Source: Hydnum rufescens UP504 (lineage: Eukaryota; Basidiomycota; Agaricomycetes; Cantharellales; Hydnaceae). From it: a DNA stretch of 64,000 bases. Under the pieces are notes generated by a model, which saw only the letters and a program-made list of their open reading frames with translations, had not been told where the DNA came from and searched no databases. The translations under genes and the position numbers were made by a program. Positions 22,869 to 35,462 of the stretch are shown in pieces. The stretch lies in the NCBI GenBank assembly GCA_014904985.1, contig MU128913.1, positions 1 through 64,000 on the forward strand, read 5' to 3'. Positions within the stretch are counted from its first letter, which is position 1. The number at the start of each line of letters is the position of its first letter.

Positions 22869-25800
22869 ATGACATTCAAGCCCACCAGGAACATCACCCT
22901 CCCTATCACCATCCACCATGTACTCAAGTACACTCAACAAAGCATGAAGATGTTTAAAGCTGTGACGGATCCTGTTTCAAGCATAAAGGAAACTGCTTCT
23001 GCCCACAAGACCCCAAAGGCCCAGGAGAGTACCAGCCACACTGCCTACCCAATACTACCATCAATGTCTATGCCCTCGCAAGACACTTGTTCTCAATCCA
23101 GCATGCAGCACAGAGCATCTGCACTGGGCTTGACTTGGAAGTTGGACAGAAATACTGGTACATTTGTGGCAGTTGTGCCAACAGTGCGAAGTACTGAGAC
23201 ATCCCGATCAGCACCCCACACCAGTATCTCTAAGCCCCATTACCACTGAAATAAGCAGCCTTCCGAGGCCTCTCATAGTGCCCATCCTAGTCCATCTATG
23301 TTTTCTGGGATTATCAAAGAGGGCTCGGGAACAGGTGGCAGCAATGTTGGCTTGTCCCTAGGGGTGACTGAGCAGCCATTTGTCATTCAATATCTGATCC
23401 ATGCCAGAGGTTGGAATGAACACTCTGTTGAGAAGAAGCTGTCTCACCATGTGCATTGGTGGGCTGCTGCGGCACATTGTTGGGATTGGGATGTCATACC
23501 TGCCTTGATTCATCCATACATGGAATACATGCGTGAATCACAGCAAGGGCAGGCACCTTTGGACTCTCCATCAATCCATTGCTCTTGTACTGGTCATACA
23601 GTGTTGAAACAGGTGATTGCCATATATATGGATTGTGAGTACATGGTTTATACTTGCTTGGACCAGAAACTGACCACCTTTGACTTATGCCTAGACTATA
23701 TTGAACTCAGCATTTGCCCCTGTGCACCTGCCCCTGTGCAGCTGGTGAAGCGGGGTCTATTTCTCTGCTCACCAGTCCATCCAGCCCTTTCTGTAAGCCT
23801 TGAAATGCTGGAGTTTGTGTCCAAATTATTCATGCATTTGGCTCCAAATGAGGCAGCATGGGCAGATAAGCTAGTGAAGTTCTTAGCCAGGTGGGGCCAT
23901 GTATTCAAAGCCCAGGATTCGCTCTGTCAACGATTTGGTTCTGCTCTAGCCCAATACCAGGTCTTAGTGTGTGTTGTTGATGCTGAAATCAACAAGCAGA
24001 TCAGTGTTGCTCGCCATGAGGTCCTATCTCATGATCCTGCTGACTGGGACAACATTGCTCCAGAGATGATAGTGCTGCCCAAGCTTGATGAATCCACACC
24101 TATAACAGCTTGATTGTATGTCAGTGCACATACTGATGGCCATTCCATTCGGGAGCCCACCACTTCTACAATGAATGATCTCATTGAAGGAAGTGCAAAT
24201 GAACCCACCACATCATCACTACCCTTAGGCTCATGTAGTGGTCCCAAACCTTGTGTTACTCCATCTGACTATCTTCGCTCATGTTGCCCACTATGCTTTG
24301 GAGCATGTAACAAAGCTTGGGACAGCAAACTGTGAGTAATGCATAATATATTCTTATGCTTGTCTTACTGATATACTGGTTATGTCTTTTAGTCCAGAGT
24401 TCTTCTTGTGCCTTGATGCATGCTTCACCATCCAACGAAACAAGGACTATGATTGTTGTCCAGGCTGCAAAAAGCAACCAGGCAGCCAAGATCCTTGTAT
24501 TATTCCACCAGGAACTCATGAACTACCCCAGAGCTTCCTGGAAGCATGGAAAGCAAGGGTGGAGGCAGCACGCCCTGTCAAGTCACACAACCATCATACT
24601 ACACATGTGTCTAAGAAGGGCAAGTATGCAGCCGATGTTTCAGATACTGAGGATGACCATGTTGAGCCAGGGTTGCATGTCCCAAACTTGTACCTTGATA
24701 GCTGTGGCAAGTCTTTCGTGGCTGCTGATGGAGGGAGAGTGAAGACTCCTGGGGGGCACTTCTCAGACACTGGTGTGATGGCAGGTGTTTGTCATCATGA
24801 CCGAGTCATTGTCTGGGGCAATATGTGGACACCCAGCAAGCAGCAGTTCTATGCACTGGCCATAATTGACTTTGTTATGGCCCAGCTGCCTGTAGACTGG
24901 AAAGTTGGCATTCTCTATGATGTCAGCTGTCAAATTCACCAAAGTGCTCTCAAGTGGAACCTGGTACCATGCTGGATACCCTGAATCATATTTGGGATTA
25001 GTGTATTCCATGCATATGGCCATCAGTGGGTATGCCAACTGTGGTATCATCCTCAGAAAAGTGATGGCTGGGGTCTCACTGATGGAGAGGGTTGTGAGTG
25101 TCTTTGGAGTGATCTCCGGTGCCTCATTCCAAACCTCCGTGTTGCTGGTTTTCATCCCCAATTGTTCCTCTTGGATGTCCAGGTTGAACACCTGGACCAT
25201 TCAAAGATGTGTGAAGCTGGTGTCTGGTTGGAGAAACCAGTTAAAGCAACAAAGGCATGGCTTGCTCTTGCTGAGGAGAAAAGAGCTAGGATCCACTATA
25301 GCAATGAGTATCTGCAGCTGCAGTTCAAGGAACAATGGGCCTATCAGAGCCGACCCCTGGAGCGACAATCAAAGAAGAAAGGCTTCCATGCTGTTGAGAA
25401 GATTCTATCTGTCCATCACCATCTATATGTAGCTCAAGATCTTGTTGATGTTCTTCAGAAGCAACTACTGTCTGTACCAGTATTGGACACTGTTGCCAGC
25501 CGGAATGAAATTGTGGAGATTACATCTGCACTTGTTGAGCAGGAGAAAGTTGTTGTTCGGCTGTCAAAACAAGATGACGATTTGACAGCAGTCCTCAAGC
25601 TGGGAGACCCCATGTCATATGACAATCTTATGAAAATGAAGGAGCACCCTTGGTTTGAACACCAGCTCAATATGCATGCTCTGAAGGCACATATCATTGC
25701 CAAGGCCTGCCAGAAGAATTTCGAGATGGATAATCTCACTGGTGCCTTCAGGAGCAAAGCCATTGGTGAGCAACCTATACTAGGTAGAAAGCTTATAATA

Positions 25801-26708
25801 TTTTACTAATTAGCATTGTTATTTTAGACCACAATACAATGGAACATACCAGCAAGGCCTTGAAATGGCACTATAGCTCTGTCAAAAGCCTTGTTGTGGA
25901 TTACAATAAACATCATCAGAGCATGATCAAACTCTGTAGCTGGCGAGGGATTCCTTGGAATGCAGTCATCCCTCCCCCCATTGACATCAAGGGCCTTTTC
26001 AACCTTGATGTGGACAATGACATCTGGCAGGATGTTGGGCTTGCAGATGACGAGTTTGAGGGGAAGGTGCCACCTTGGCTTGGTGATGAAGATGTCCAAA
26101 ATGGCATCCGACTTGTTCAAGAACTCACAAATTGTCATGATGAGCTCTCTCTCTGTGAACGGGAGCTGTACTCATTTCAGCTTTGGTTTGAGGAAGAATC
26201 TGTGGCACTCATGGCAGCTTTGGGGGCTTGCAAAGGTGAGGAATTGATATTTCCATTTGTTGAATAATCTGCTGACATGGTCTGTCCTATAGGGGACCCT
26301 GATGTACATTTCCTCATGCTAGAGCATGTCCAGTGGCTTACAGACTTGGGCAGGAGGTGGGAATGCTCAATTAATACTTTGTGCCCAACAGATGTATAGG
26401 ATGGACTGGATGCACCTGATGCACAGAACACCCTCAGCAAACCTCAGTTGGATTGCATGACTGTTTTAGCAGAACATGCTGGGATCCAACAACAGACAAG
26501 GCAACCTCTAGATGTTCTCCACAACCTGGATGCTGAGGAGAGTGTGGACAGCTCTGATGATGGGGAAGACTTTGAGCTGGAACCCACTCCCATGCCCAGG
26601 GATTCTGCCCTCATTGTTGCCATGGACTTGGTTGATAAGAATTGTTCAAGTGATGGAGGGAATGAGGTAGATAGCAGTGATGAAGAGGAATCTTCTAATG
26701 AGTTATAA
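22869..26708 (+). pseudogene. KDZ-family (Kyakuja-Dileera-Zisupton) transposase
   Basis: KDZ transposases are RNase H-fold enzymes of large fungal DNA transposons. One frame with four exons is visible. Introns are 24332-24392, 25766-25827 and 26236-26292, all GT-AG and 57-62 bp. Family marks are a cysteine-rich segment (YLRSCCPLCFG), FLCLDACFTIQRN, the central LYLDSCGKSFVAADGG, ILYDVSCQ, VFHAYGHQWVCQ and GLTDGEGCECLWSDLR. The C-terminal region includes FNLDVDNDIWQDVGLADDE and an acidic tail. Candidate catalytic acids are D of LDACF, D of YDVSC and E of DGEGC. It is broken by TGA at 23247, 24111 and 24982 and TAG at 26397, with no frameshift. In the usual GEGCERLWS motif the arginine is cysteine (TGT, from CGT). 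It ends 37 bp before the 17-kb inverted-repeat unit and reads toward it. Confidence 0.92.
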
Positions 26709-26745
26709 GTTTTTGTAGTACCTACAGGCACAATAGGGACACTAC

Positions 26746-26795
26746 TTTGGACCTCTTAGGCTGGCTTCCACTACGCAGGAAAGGACCTAAGAGGT
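26746..26795 (+). repeat. Left terminal inverted repeat
   Basis: Begins TTTGGACCTCTTAGGCTGGC and ends GGACCTAAGAGGT. Internal arms at 26751-26760 and 26786-26795 make it a fold-back structure with a 25-bp loop. Confidence 0.9.
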
Positions 26796-26829
26796 CTTAG
26801 ACTGCTAAGTGACCACCAGGTCAAGTGAG

Positions 26830-29090
26830 GCTGCTGAGTGCTACAGCAGCTGATACCTTCTGATGGAGCCTCATACAGAAGCCACTGCAGCATAGCAACC
26901 TGATCATTGCTGCTGCTTCAAGGCACTATTGTAACTACTATGACCAACAGGAGCTCCATCCCACATATATTGGAAGCTGCTAATTTGGGAACAGGGGCTG
27001 CTGGTATCCAGCATTATGCTGGCGCAGCTGCTGTAATAATTTATATAGCTTCACCAGATGAGACACATCCATTCATGTAATATTGGAGCTGCTCATTTCT
27101 GCATTCAGCAGCTGCTCATCTCCCTGCAGCTACTGTTGATGATCCAAGTACCTGCAACAAATTAGCAGCCTCAATTGATTCTGGCTCATTTCTCCCCTCA
27201 GCAGCTACATCTTGAACAGCAGCTACTGGCATTGATCCAAGCAGCTGCTCATTGCTCCATGCCAGAGCTACTTATTCCAGAGCAGCTACTAGTCTTGACT
27301 CAAGTAGCTCCAATAAATTAGGAGCTATGATTGATTGCATGGTGCAGTTGCTATTCCCTTCATTCAGCAGCTACTGTTGATCCAAGCAGCTGCTCATTGC
27401 TCCATTCAGGAGCTACTCACATTGAAGAGGCTACTCATAGGCTGCCAATACCATTGTAGCTGCTCTGAGCAACAAAAGCTCCATCCCATATAGAATTGGA
27501 GCTGCTAACCTGGAGAACAGGAGCTGCTGGTAGCCAGGATGTTTCTTTTGCAGCTGCTGCAATAATTGAAATAGCTCCACCACATGAGAAGCTCCCATCC
27601 ATGTGATATTGGAGCTGCTTTTTTTTGCATTCAGTGGCTGCTTATCTCCCTGCAGCTGCAGCTATTGATCCAAGCAGCTGCAATACATGAGGAGCTCCAA
27701 TTAATTCTATACTGGAGCTGCTCATTCCTCCATCCAGGAGCTATTTTTCTCACAGCAGCTGCTGCTAATGACCCAAGTAGCTGCAAAAAATGAGAAGCTC
27801 CAATCAATTCTATATTGGAGCTGCTCACTCTTCAATCCAGGTGCTATTTTTCTTATAGCAGCTGCTAGTATTCATCTTTGGAGCTGCTCATTCTTCCACT
27901 AAGGAGCCTCTCATCTGGCAGCAGCCACTAATATTGATCCATGCAGCTGCAACACATGAGGAGCTCCAATCAATTCTACATTGGAGCTGCTTATTCCTCC
28001 ATCCAGGAGCTATTTTCTCACAGCAGCTGGTAGTATTCATCTTTGGAGCTGTTCATCTTCCTGCAGCTGGTTCTAATGACCCAAGTAGCTGCAACAAATG
28101 AGGAGATCCAATTAATTCTGTATTGGAGCTGCTCATTCCTCTGCCCACAAGCTATCCTTCTTACAGCAGCTAATACTCCTACCATTTGGAGCTGCTCACT
28201 TCCCATTCAGGAGCTACTCATCCTACTGGAGCTACTAGCATTGGTCCAAGTGGCTGCAACAGATGAGAAGTTCCAATTAATTCTATGTTGAAGCTGCTCA
28301 TTCCTCCATCCAGGGGCTATCTTTCTTACAGGCTGCCAGTATTCATCTTTGGAGCTGCTCATTTTCGCATACACTCATCTTTCCAGCAACTACTGTTGAT
28401 GACCCCAAGTAGCTGCAACAAATGAGATCCAATTAATTTTACATTGGAGCTGCTCACTCCTCACTATTCTCCCTATAGCAGCTACTGGTATTGGTCTTTG
28501 GAGCTGGTCATTCCTTGATTCAGAACCCACACTTCCTGCACCAACTACTAATAATGATCCATGCAGCTTCAACAAATGAGTAGCTTCAATTAATTTTACA
28601 ATTGGAGCTGCTCATTCCTCCATTCAGCAGCTATTCATCATGCAGCAGCTCTAGTATTGATATATAAGACTGCTCATTCCTCATTTAACATCTATTCATG
28701 TTGCAGCAATCTATTAGTATTGATCTATGCTGTTGGGATCAGAAGCTAACATTGCAGTTCTACAGGAACAGATGTAACAGGGATAATGGTGGCAATTGTC
28801 TACCTCAACATATGCAGCTGCTGTTAATGACCCAAGTGAGGAGCTCCAATTGATTTTAGAATTGGAGCTGCTTATTCCTCCATTCAGCAGCTGGTCATCT
28901 TGCTGAAATGATTGTTGGTGACCCAAATAGGTGAAACATGGGGGTAGTTCCAATTACTTTTACATTGGTGTTGCTCACTCCTCTGACAAATGAGAAGCTT
29001 CTATTTACATTATCAGGAATTGGAGCTGCTCAGTCTCCCACTCAGGGGCTCCTTATGTGGCTGCAGCTACCATAAGAGCACATGTAGTTG
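26830..29090. repeat. AGCTGCT-rich subterminal array, left
   Basis: About 2.3 kb of degenerate units combining GGAGCTGCTCATTCCTCCAT, CAGGAGCTA, AGCAGCTGCT and CCAATTAATTCTA. Units of roughly 110-150 bp recur. Frames open on both strands are by-products. CpG is almost absent. Confidence 0.85.
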
Positions 29091-29260
29091 TATCTCCAGT
29101 TGAGGGCTCCCAGTCATCTGATATCATGTGTCAAAATAATGGTCATTGACCCTGCATGAGCTATTTCAATCCAAGCCAGTAGCCATAGCACTGTATTACA
29201 AGTTCTCACTCATCCAATTTTACAGCTGTTGGACCCTTAAAAGACTAGCTTTGTTAGTTT

Positions 29261-29640
29261 CATAACCAGACCCTCTTAACAGAGGGTCTGGTGCAATGGG
29301 GAGTTCTGTTGAATTGGGCAACATGCTGATTTTGGAGTGAAAATTACAGTACTGTTACGCCAAAGGATCAGATGATTTATTGCCTGTGAGGTTGTAGCCA
29401 GTGATTGCACTCATTATAAAGGTCTCATAGTTCTGAAGAGTTGAAAGGACCCAGAGAAGCAGATATCAGTTGAGAATGGAGCTCAGTGCCTCCAAGGCTG
29501 AATTCAACCCATTTCAAAATTAGCCAGACATAATGGCTCCTGAACAAGACTTTTTATGATTGGCTGGACCAGAAGCATGTTGTCCAATTCAATGGAACTC
29601 CCCATTCCACCAGACCCTCTGTTAAGAGGGTCTGATTATG
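29261..29640. mobile_element. MITE-like element with about 65-bp inverted ends
   Basis: The left end CATAACCAGACCCTCTTAAC continues for about 65 bp (to GGCAACATGCT near 29331). It matches in inverted orientation the right end (about 29570-29640). Each end also carries a small palindrome, CAGACCCTCTTAACAGAGGG + TCTG. It is about 380 bp with no coding capacity. A target duplication could not be fixed by eye. Confidence 0.8.
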
Positions 29641-29944
29641 AGACTCAGCTTCTGTAATCATTAAATAGCTGTTCATTGCTCCATGTGTCTTCATCAACCT
29701 GTTATTCTACCTGCCTTAGGCCAAAATATGAGGCATTTTTCTACCTAGCATGGCCCTTACCATTAAGAACATAATTGGGCCCATTTGGGGCCACTTAGGC
29801 CAGGTTGCACACTGAGAATCAGGTCACCTGAGCTACCTGGGTGGTTGATGTGAAAGCACTGCAATTTTCTATATTTGGAAATCATGGCTTTCTTCCTCAC
29901 CCTTCATTGTGCTGTGTGGCCGGCCTACTAGAGGGCATTTCTGG

Positions 29945-31652
29945 CTAGCATGGAAATGGGGCTGGGACAACGGCAAGACCCCAGGTGGTGCGTCCGGTTA
30001 GGATAGACAAATAGGCACCTGAAATGTGTTTCCCCTTTTTCGAGCCACAGTATCTGTTCAAGAGTAGGTATACGAGGGCAGAGCCTGTAGAGGCCACAGT
30101 AAGTTTGACGCGAAGATTGATTATTGGTGTATGAATATGGATGCTCTGGGGACCATCATAATGTACTCGAAAATCAAGAAGCTTGACCGCCACTGGTGAA
30201 AAGCAAGGTTCTGGGGTCAGGGTGGGCAAGGTCCAAAGACGTGAAAACCTCGCAGAGGAGTCACAAGTGAGTAGATCGAAGAGAACTGAAGCACCCTGAG
30301 AGCGGGAATATCATCACGGCTGATTCCCCGGCCATGATCGAATACGACACTGGTCGAAGGGGTCAAGGAGGGAAAAGCCCCGCCAAGTAAAAGAAGCATC
30401 AGGGATCTCAAGAATATTTGGACCGCTAGTGAAAGGGGGCATGCCCCGTGGACACGCAGCAAGAGGGACAGAGTCCCAAGAGGTCCACGAGTCTCCAACC
30501 TCAGAGTTTGAGAGTCGACAAAAAGAGTATAATGCAACGATAGAGTGCAGGTGAGCATATGCAAGATCACAAGGTAATTGTCCACATCCCGGACCACAAT
30601 TATGACCAGAAATACTTCGGTGATGACTTCTACAATGTGCGCTCAAGCGCATTCAGGCCTTGCAGATTATCCCCCGGATTCATTTTGCTTCAGCGTTATT
30701 GATGCAAAACGCGCTCACCCTGTCCCCACAGTGTGATTCTAAGGCCGTGTCCCAGTGTGCGAGGAAGAGGGATCGACCTGGGAGGCTATTTCTGATTCTG
30801 ATTCCTTGAGGTTGCGCTTTAGCAGGTTTCCCAATGAAATTTAGAATTCGGCCAGCATGACCAAACTCATGGAGCTGAAAAAATCCACTGCAGGTTCAAG
30901 AAGAAAGAAGAAAGGGAAGGAAAAGAAAATGGAATTCGACTGACTGCTGAGCGTGCAAGAGAGAATTGGAGGCAATGAGCCAGAAGATCGAAGAAATCGC
31001 AGGTAGTATAATGGGTAAAGAATTCCCAGAAGGGCTGTCCGCAAGGACATGCGCCATCGAGTAATGCGCTGTCATTCCTGGATAACCCCAACAGCGATCC
31101 CGGTCCCAGCATGTAGCATGACGTAATCTCGACTCAGACGGTAAGTTCCATGGTACATCATGGCGAGAATGGACGAAACTGATCGCACGTTACCTCCAGC
31201 ATCTGTCCTATATTTCAGGTCTCCAACGTGACTGGCCAAGGTTTGGATTTATTACGGACATAGGGAATGTTGTCCCGACTGTGTACGGATGAGCCGTGAA
31301 CTCAGGATGCGAACTATGCAATGCGGTATCAGTCAACCTCACTCTGCCAATGTGATATGGAGCACTCAGAGAGCCAAACTCACGCATTGATGAAACCGCG
31401 AATATCCCCAACGATATGCATCAAGTTCATGCAGCTTGACTTGTCACGTCCATCGTTGGTCACCCGGACATGAAATTCGCCGAAACTCTTAGTGAGGTGG
31501 GATAATGTCTTGGGTCTTGGAGATGAAGGGCCTCGCCTCTGACGCTGTGCACCATCACTAGGAGAGTAAGGTGGTGCGCCAAAGCAAAGGGGACCAGCAT
31601 GTACACTTGTAAGGCTCTTGCTTCTCGCCTTTTCTTGTGCGCATGCCCTCAC
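29945..31652 (-). pseudogene. Unrecognised minus-strand gene pieces at the edge of the CpG-rich core
   Basis: Several minus-strand frames of CpG-rich sequence (31380-31652, 31208-31411, 30867-31112, 30217-30652, 29945-30229) look like remnants of one or more spliced genes. One has a GT-AG intron starting GTGAGTTTGG at about 31385. A stretch DHGRGISRDDIPALR (about 30.3 kb) resembles the G1 box of GHKL/MutL ATPases, but the N box and following motifs are not found, so I do not call it. Sequence composition clearly differs from the repeats at 26.8-29.9 kb. Confidence 0.3.
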
Positions 31653-32988
31653 TTGAGATTACTAGGTGTATCTATCTCATTGCCCCAGAATCGGTTAAAT
31701 CCATGCGGGTCCCTCTATCTACTCAGTCACCTCCGCCCCCTGTAGTTCAACTTCCGGCATCCCCTGGGCGACCTGAATCACCTGATCATGGGGACGCTCT
31801 CCCTCCGGCCCGTGCTGGCGCTGACTCTGGCCTTTCCACATCTAGGGACAGACCAGCATCTGAAGATGATCCTCTTCGACGTTCCTTGAATGGTCACGGC
31901 TCCACCAATGATCGCCAGGCAGTCAAAGCGACAGCTGCTGCCTTCTGCTGACAATCCAAACACCACTTCTCAGGTGACGATTCCAGCGAACCTCTTTCTG
32001 GCCGCACGTGGAAGGAGCTACGCAGGAGCCCGAGCAAGCCATGATGTTGCTCCTTCTATCCGAGATCCACGCGGTCAAACGTCTTTCTGAGCAAGTCAAT
32101 GTCCTTCCTATCATTTCCCATGCCGATACTATGACCAATGAACACTTGGAAGAAGTGAAAAATGCTATTCGGCAAGACCTGAAGAAGGCTGGGCTGGGAT
32201 TTAGCCTATTAGAAAGCATGAAGACGAAGAGGAGAATGCTGGAGACGATGATGATGAAGGGGACGACGAAGAGCTCCCCCTGCGTACAGTCAACAGAGAT
32301 CAGAAGACAGATCGTCATGTAGTGCGCATTCGACCAACACGTCCAAGTTCAGCTCGACAGCTCATCACACAGCCTGCAGTCACGCTCTCGTGCTCGAGCG
32401 GCTTTGACACACGAGGATGTTGCTAACTCTGATGATTCCGGCAGAGTGCTGACTCTGACTGATCTGCAAAAAGTGATGCCATTTGCGATCATGTCTCCAG
32501 ACCCTGTTCCATCTTCGTCAGGGTCTCGACTGAAGAGTCTCGCGTTGTCCACTTCTCTACCGTCTCTGATATGTGCAGGCGACAATATTGTCCCCCACTC
32601 TGAGCCCCTAGCCGACCTGCGAGGAAAATACACCCTGAATTATCGTTGGGGATCCGTGGATGTTCTCGGTAAGTGCATTTTTTGAGCTGCCTTTAGCATG
32701 TCTGATGCCTGCGTATAGATCCCAAGCATTGTGATTATCTGGCCCTTCGGCATGCTGTGCTGGGTCCTCAGATGCATGTGCGTGTTTTGTATTTCTCCTC
32801 ATTTGGTTCTCGCTGAGACTGGTCGACTTCCACAGATGTTGAGACAGACGACTAAGGAAGTGTTGTATGAAAAGCACCGCACCGAAAAGCTTCTCGCGCG
32901 TCGAGCGAGGCAAATCCTTCCAGCCCCCACCCAGAGCACCCTCTCGAAAGGCAGGTGCCCGTTTCTATTTCTTTCACACGATTTTTAA
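31637..32988 (+). pseudogene. Truncated septin-like GTPase (AspE-like group)
   Basis: Septins are GTP-binding filament proteins of the cell cortex. Visible in order are LEITRCIYLIAPESV (the CLYFI-type segment), then after frame changes LSEQVNVLPIISHADTMTNE. The latter matches the septin G4 region, with SHAD in place of the usual AKAD. A long serine/arginine-rich insert follows, then GKYTLNYRWGSVDVL. The C-terminal septin unique element is split by introns 32669-32718 and 32778-32835: DPKHCDYLALRHAVLGPQMH then MLRQTTKEVLYEKHRTEKLL. The P-loop and G3 box are absent upstream, where minus-strand pieces lie instead, so this is a C-terminal half. Frames change between 31950 and 32400, which supports a pseudogene. 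Confidence 0.65.
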
Positions 32989-32999
32989 CAATTTCGTTC

Positions 33000-33880
33000 C
33001 AGCGCAATCGAAGGTACACGCATACCATACCCTCTTGCGAGAGCCCTCCCCACCGTCAATCCTTTTATATGCTCCTCCCTCCACTGTTTGCTTGGCTTGC
33101 TTCTGGTCAAGTGGCACCGGATGAGATATCCACAAGATCGGATCTCTTTTACTGTCATTACCTTTACATTCCTTGGAATTCCTTCACTCATCTTCTTCGC
33201 TTTTTATTCCCCTGGATATATATAATCCACATTCTCTGACTGTTCCATGCTTTCCTATTCTTTTTGTGCTCTCCCTCTGCCGTGTGGGCCGAATTGGTTT
33301 CTGGCCCATGTGACCCAAATGATTGATTGATTCCGGTACACGGTTATGCAGTAGTTATCTCTTGTTCATACTTTGTCGATGCGAAATTTCAGGAACCATT
33401 TATGCTGGTCTTCGTCGTTGTGTACCCCAGTTTGCCAGGCTTGAGCCTGTTTGGCCAATCTCTAATCCTAATGATTTCTGAAATCACGGCCAACATTGTC
33501 CTGTGGGTTCTCGCAAGCCTCCTCTTCGGGCTCAGAAACGAAAGTCGCGGTATTCTTAGCTCATGAGTCTTGGTAAAACGAGGTGAGAACGGATTCTTGA
33601 AATGGGTGCACGAACTGTATTAAGAAAAGCGACTAACACGTGTTATTCCATCGGCAAGTCTAATCTAGACAATCGTCATGGGCAGCGACCGGTCTACCTC
33701 GAATCTTGTCATAAGGTGCACTTGTCTCTTGATGTTCCTCCTATTCCACCACGAATATTTCCGTGTTATGTCATCGTTCGTGGTCAAGAGGGTCTCGATC
33801 ACATGAGGGGATGCAGAAGATCAGAAGATGTACACCATTCATTTATCTCAGAGAGCGAGGGCATTCTGATAACAAAGTTT
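33000..33880. other. No recognisable gene
   Basis: CpG-containing sequence after the septin fragment, with pyrimidine-rich stretches. Short frames on both strands show no family features. Confidence 0.3.
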
Positions 33881-33884
33881 TCAG

Positions 33885-35070
33885 TCACTGACTTTCAGCC
33901 AAGAGATCTGACCCATGGGCCACAATAGCCATCGAGCTAGGAGTATGAGGGGCCTCGTCCAAGTTCAAAGGAGTGATGATGACGGAATGCAAGTGATACA
34001 GAGCGTTATCAACGTTGTCTAGTTTATACTCGACAAATTGTGCGAGGGAACCAAGAGGGAGACGTACCCGGAGCAACACGACAGTATCAACTACTGTTTG
34101 ATTCACTCTCGCTTTACGATGAGAATCCGAGATCGAGTTCCGAAGCACCCCACACTGGGAGAAGAGAAGAAACTCCCCCCTAGCATGCTAGTCTTGTCCG
34201 AGGAGATAATGAGGCAACCGAACTTCGACTAGATACCAAGGAGTCCTGTTGTGCCTGGGCAGACTTTTGCACGGTGGTCTGCAGCACGCTTCGAGTAGGG
34301 GGCAGCACGTTCACCAGCGAAAACACCATGTTGGCCGTATGTGCATTATAGTTCGGGTCCAACCTTTCCAAAGTCAGCGAAGAGTGTCGAGCCGAGCTCG
34401 TTCGACCTTGGAGCGAATTGGATCTCATCTAATGGGAATCCAAACTCATCCACCATGTCATTGAAGATGCTCATCAGCTGATCCCCCAGTCCATGTCCAT
34501 TGAGGGAAGACAAAAGGAGGTTCAGAGATGTCGTGACCTCGGTGGTCGATGCTTTGATCGGGGTGGATGGCAGTGGAGTAGGATTGGTGGGACAACCAGC
34601 ACCCAGGAGAGCGTGCCACCCGTACTAGGTGAAAAGTGCAATCTACAGACGGCTCCGGTGTCACCGGTGCGAGAAGGCTAGGGTTGAACGAGGGAGTGGG
34701 AGAAGATGTCCCTGGAAGTCATACTGGGTGCGACTGAAGCAGACGAGCAAGAGCCTTGAATTATGGGCATTGCACTGCTCAATGCAAGATTTTATTTCGG
34801 ATTGAAGGGAGGTGAGAGACAGATAGGGTACCTCTCACGCTCCTCCTGTAACGTGGTTGGCATCTGGCATTGGAAATGAAATTCTAGGTCTCGTGACCCC
34901 TGGGGCAAAAATACTTGAGGAGAAGAATGATAATAATTCAGACCGCAATGTACGCCCCTCCGGTAGGTTGGGGTGGAGAAGACTGAGACTCCATGAATTG
35001 GGTGCAACTGGGTAATCACTACTGCACCGTGCGGGTAAATAAGAGGGCGCTTAATGTCGCTGAAATTCAT
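33885..35070 (-). pseudogene. Unrecognised minus-strand gene pieces
   Basis: Minus-strand frames at 34792-35070, 34458-34664, 34180-34428 and 33885-34148 have normal codon-like composition (for example VEYKLDNVDNALYHLHSVII and LTLERLDPNYNAHTANMVFS) and probably come from one spliced gene. I do not recognise the family, and no complete reading frame is evident. Confidence 0.3.
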
Positions 35071-35462
35071 GCAGGGGGTAGTAGACCCTCAACAACCAAC
35101 GGTGTTTCATCAATGTGCATGGCTGCCATGTAATAGTAAACTACACATTTTGTTAATATTTAAAGCACAGTTTTCGACTTGTCGCCAAAATTCCTCCTGA
35201 GCTACATCTTGTGCCACCTAGGGGAGATGCCGGTATGGCCCAGCGTCTCGAGCTTATGAACTCGGTATGGCGGATTTTTGCGGCAACAACCTTGTGGGGC
35301 TTCTCTTAATCAAAGGTCGTGGTTTTTGTCTTTTCATTAATGCATTTCCCCTTATCACACCACCACAGTACTAGTGCTGTATGACCTAGGCAAACGTCAT
35401 GCTCTGTGTGACGCGGAGCGTGATGTCTGCGTGACTAGCAAAACACTCGATCTGGAAATAAC

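Noticed and set aside
30300..30350. DHGRGISRDDIPALR on the minus strand as a MutL/GHKL ATPase
   Set aside because: Only the G1-like box is present; the N box and the YGFRGEAL region expected nearby were not found in any frame.
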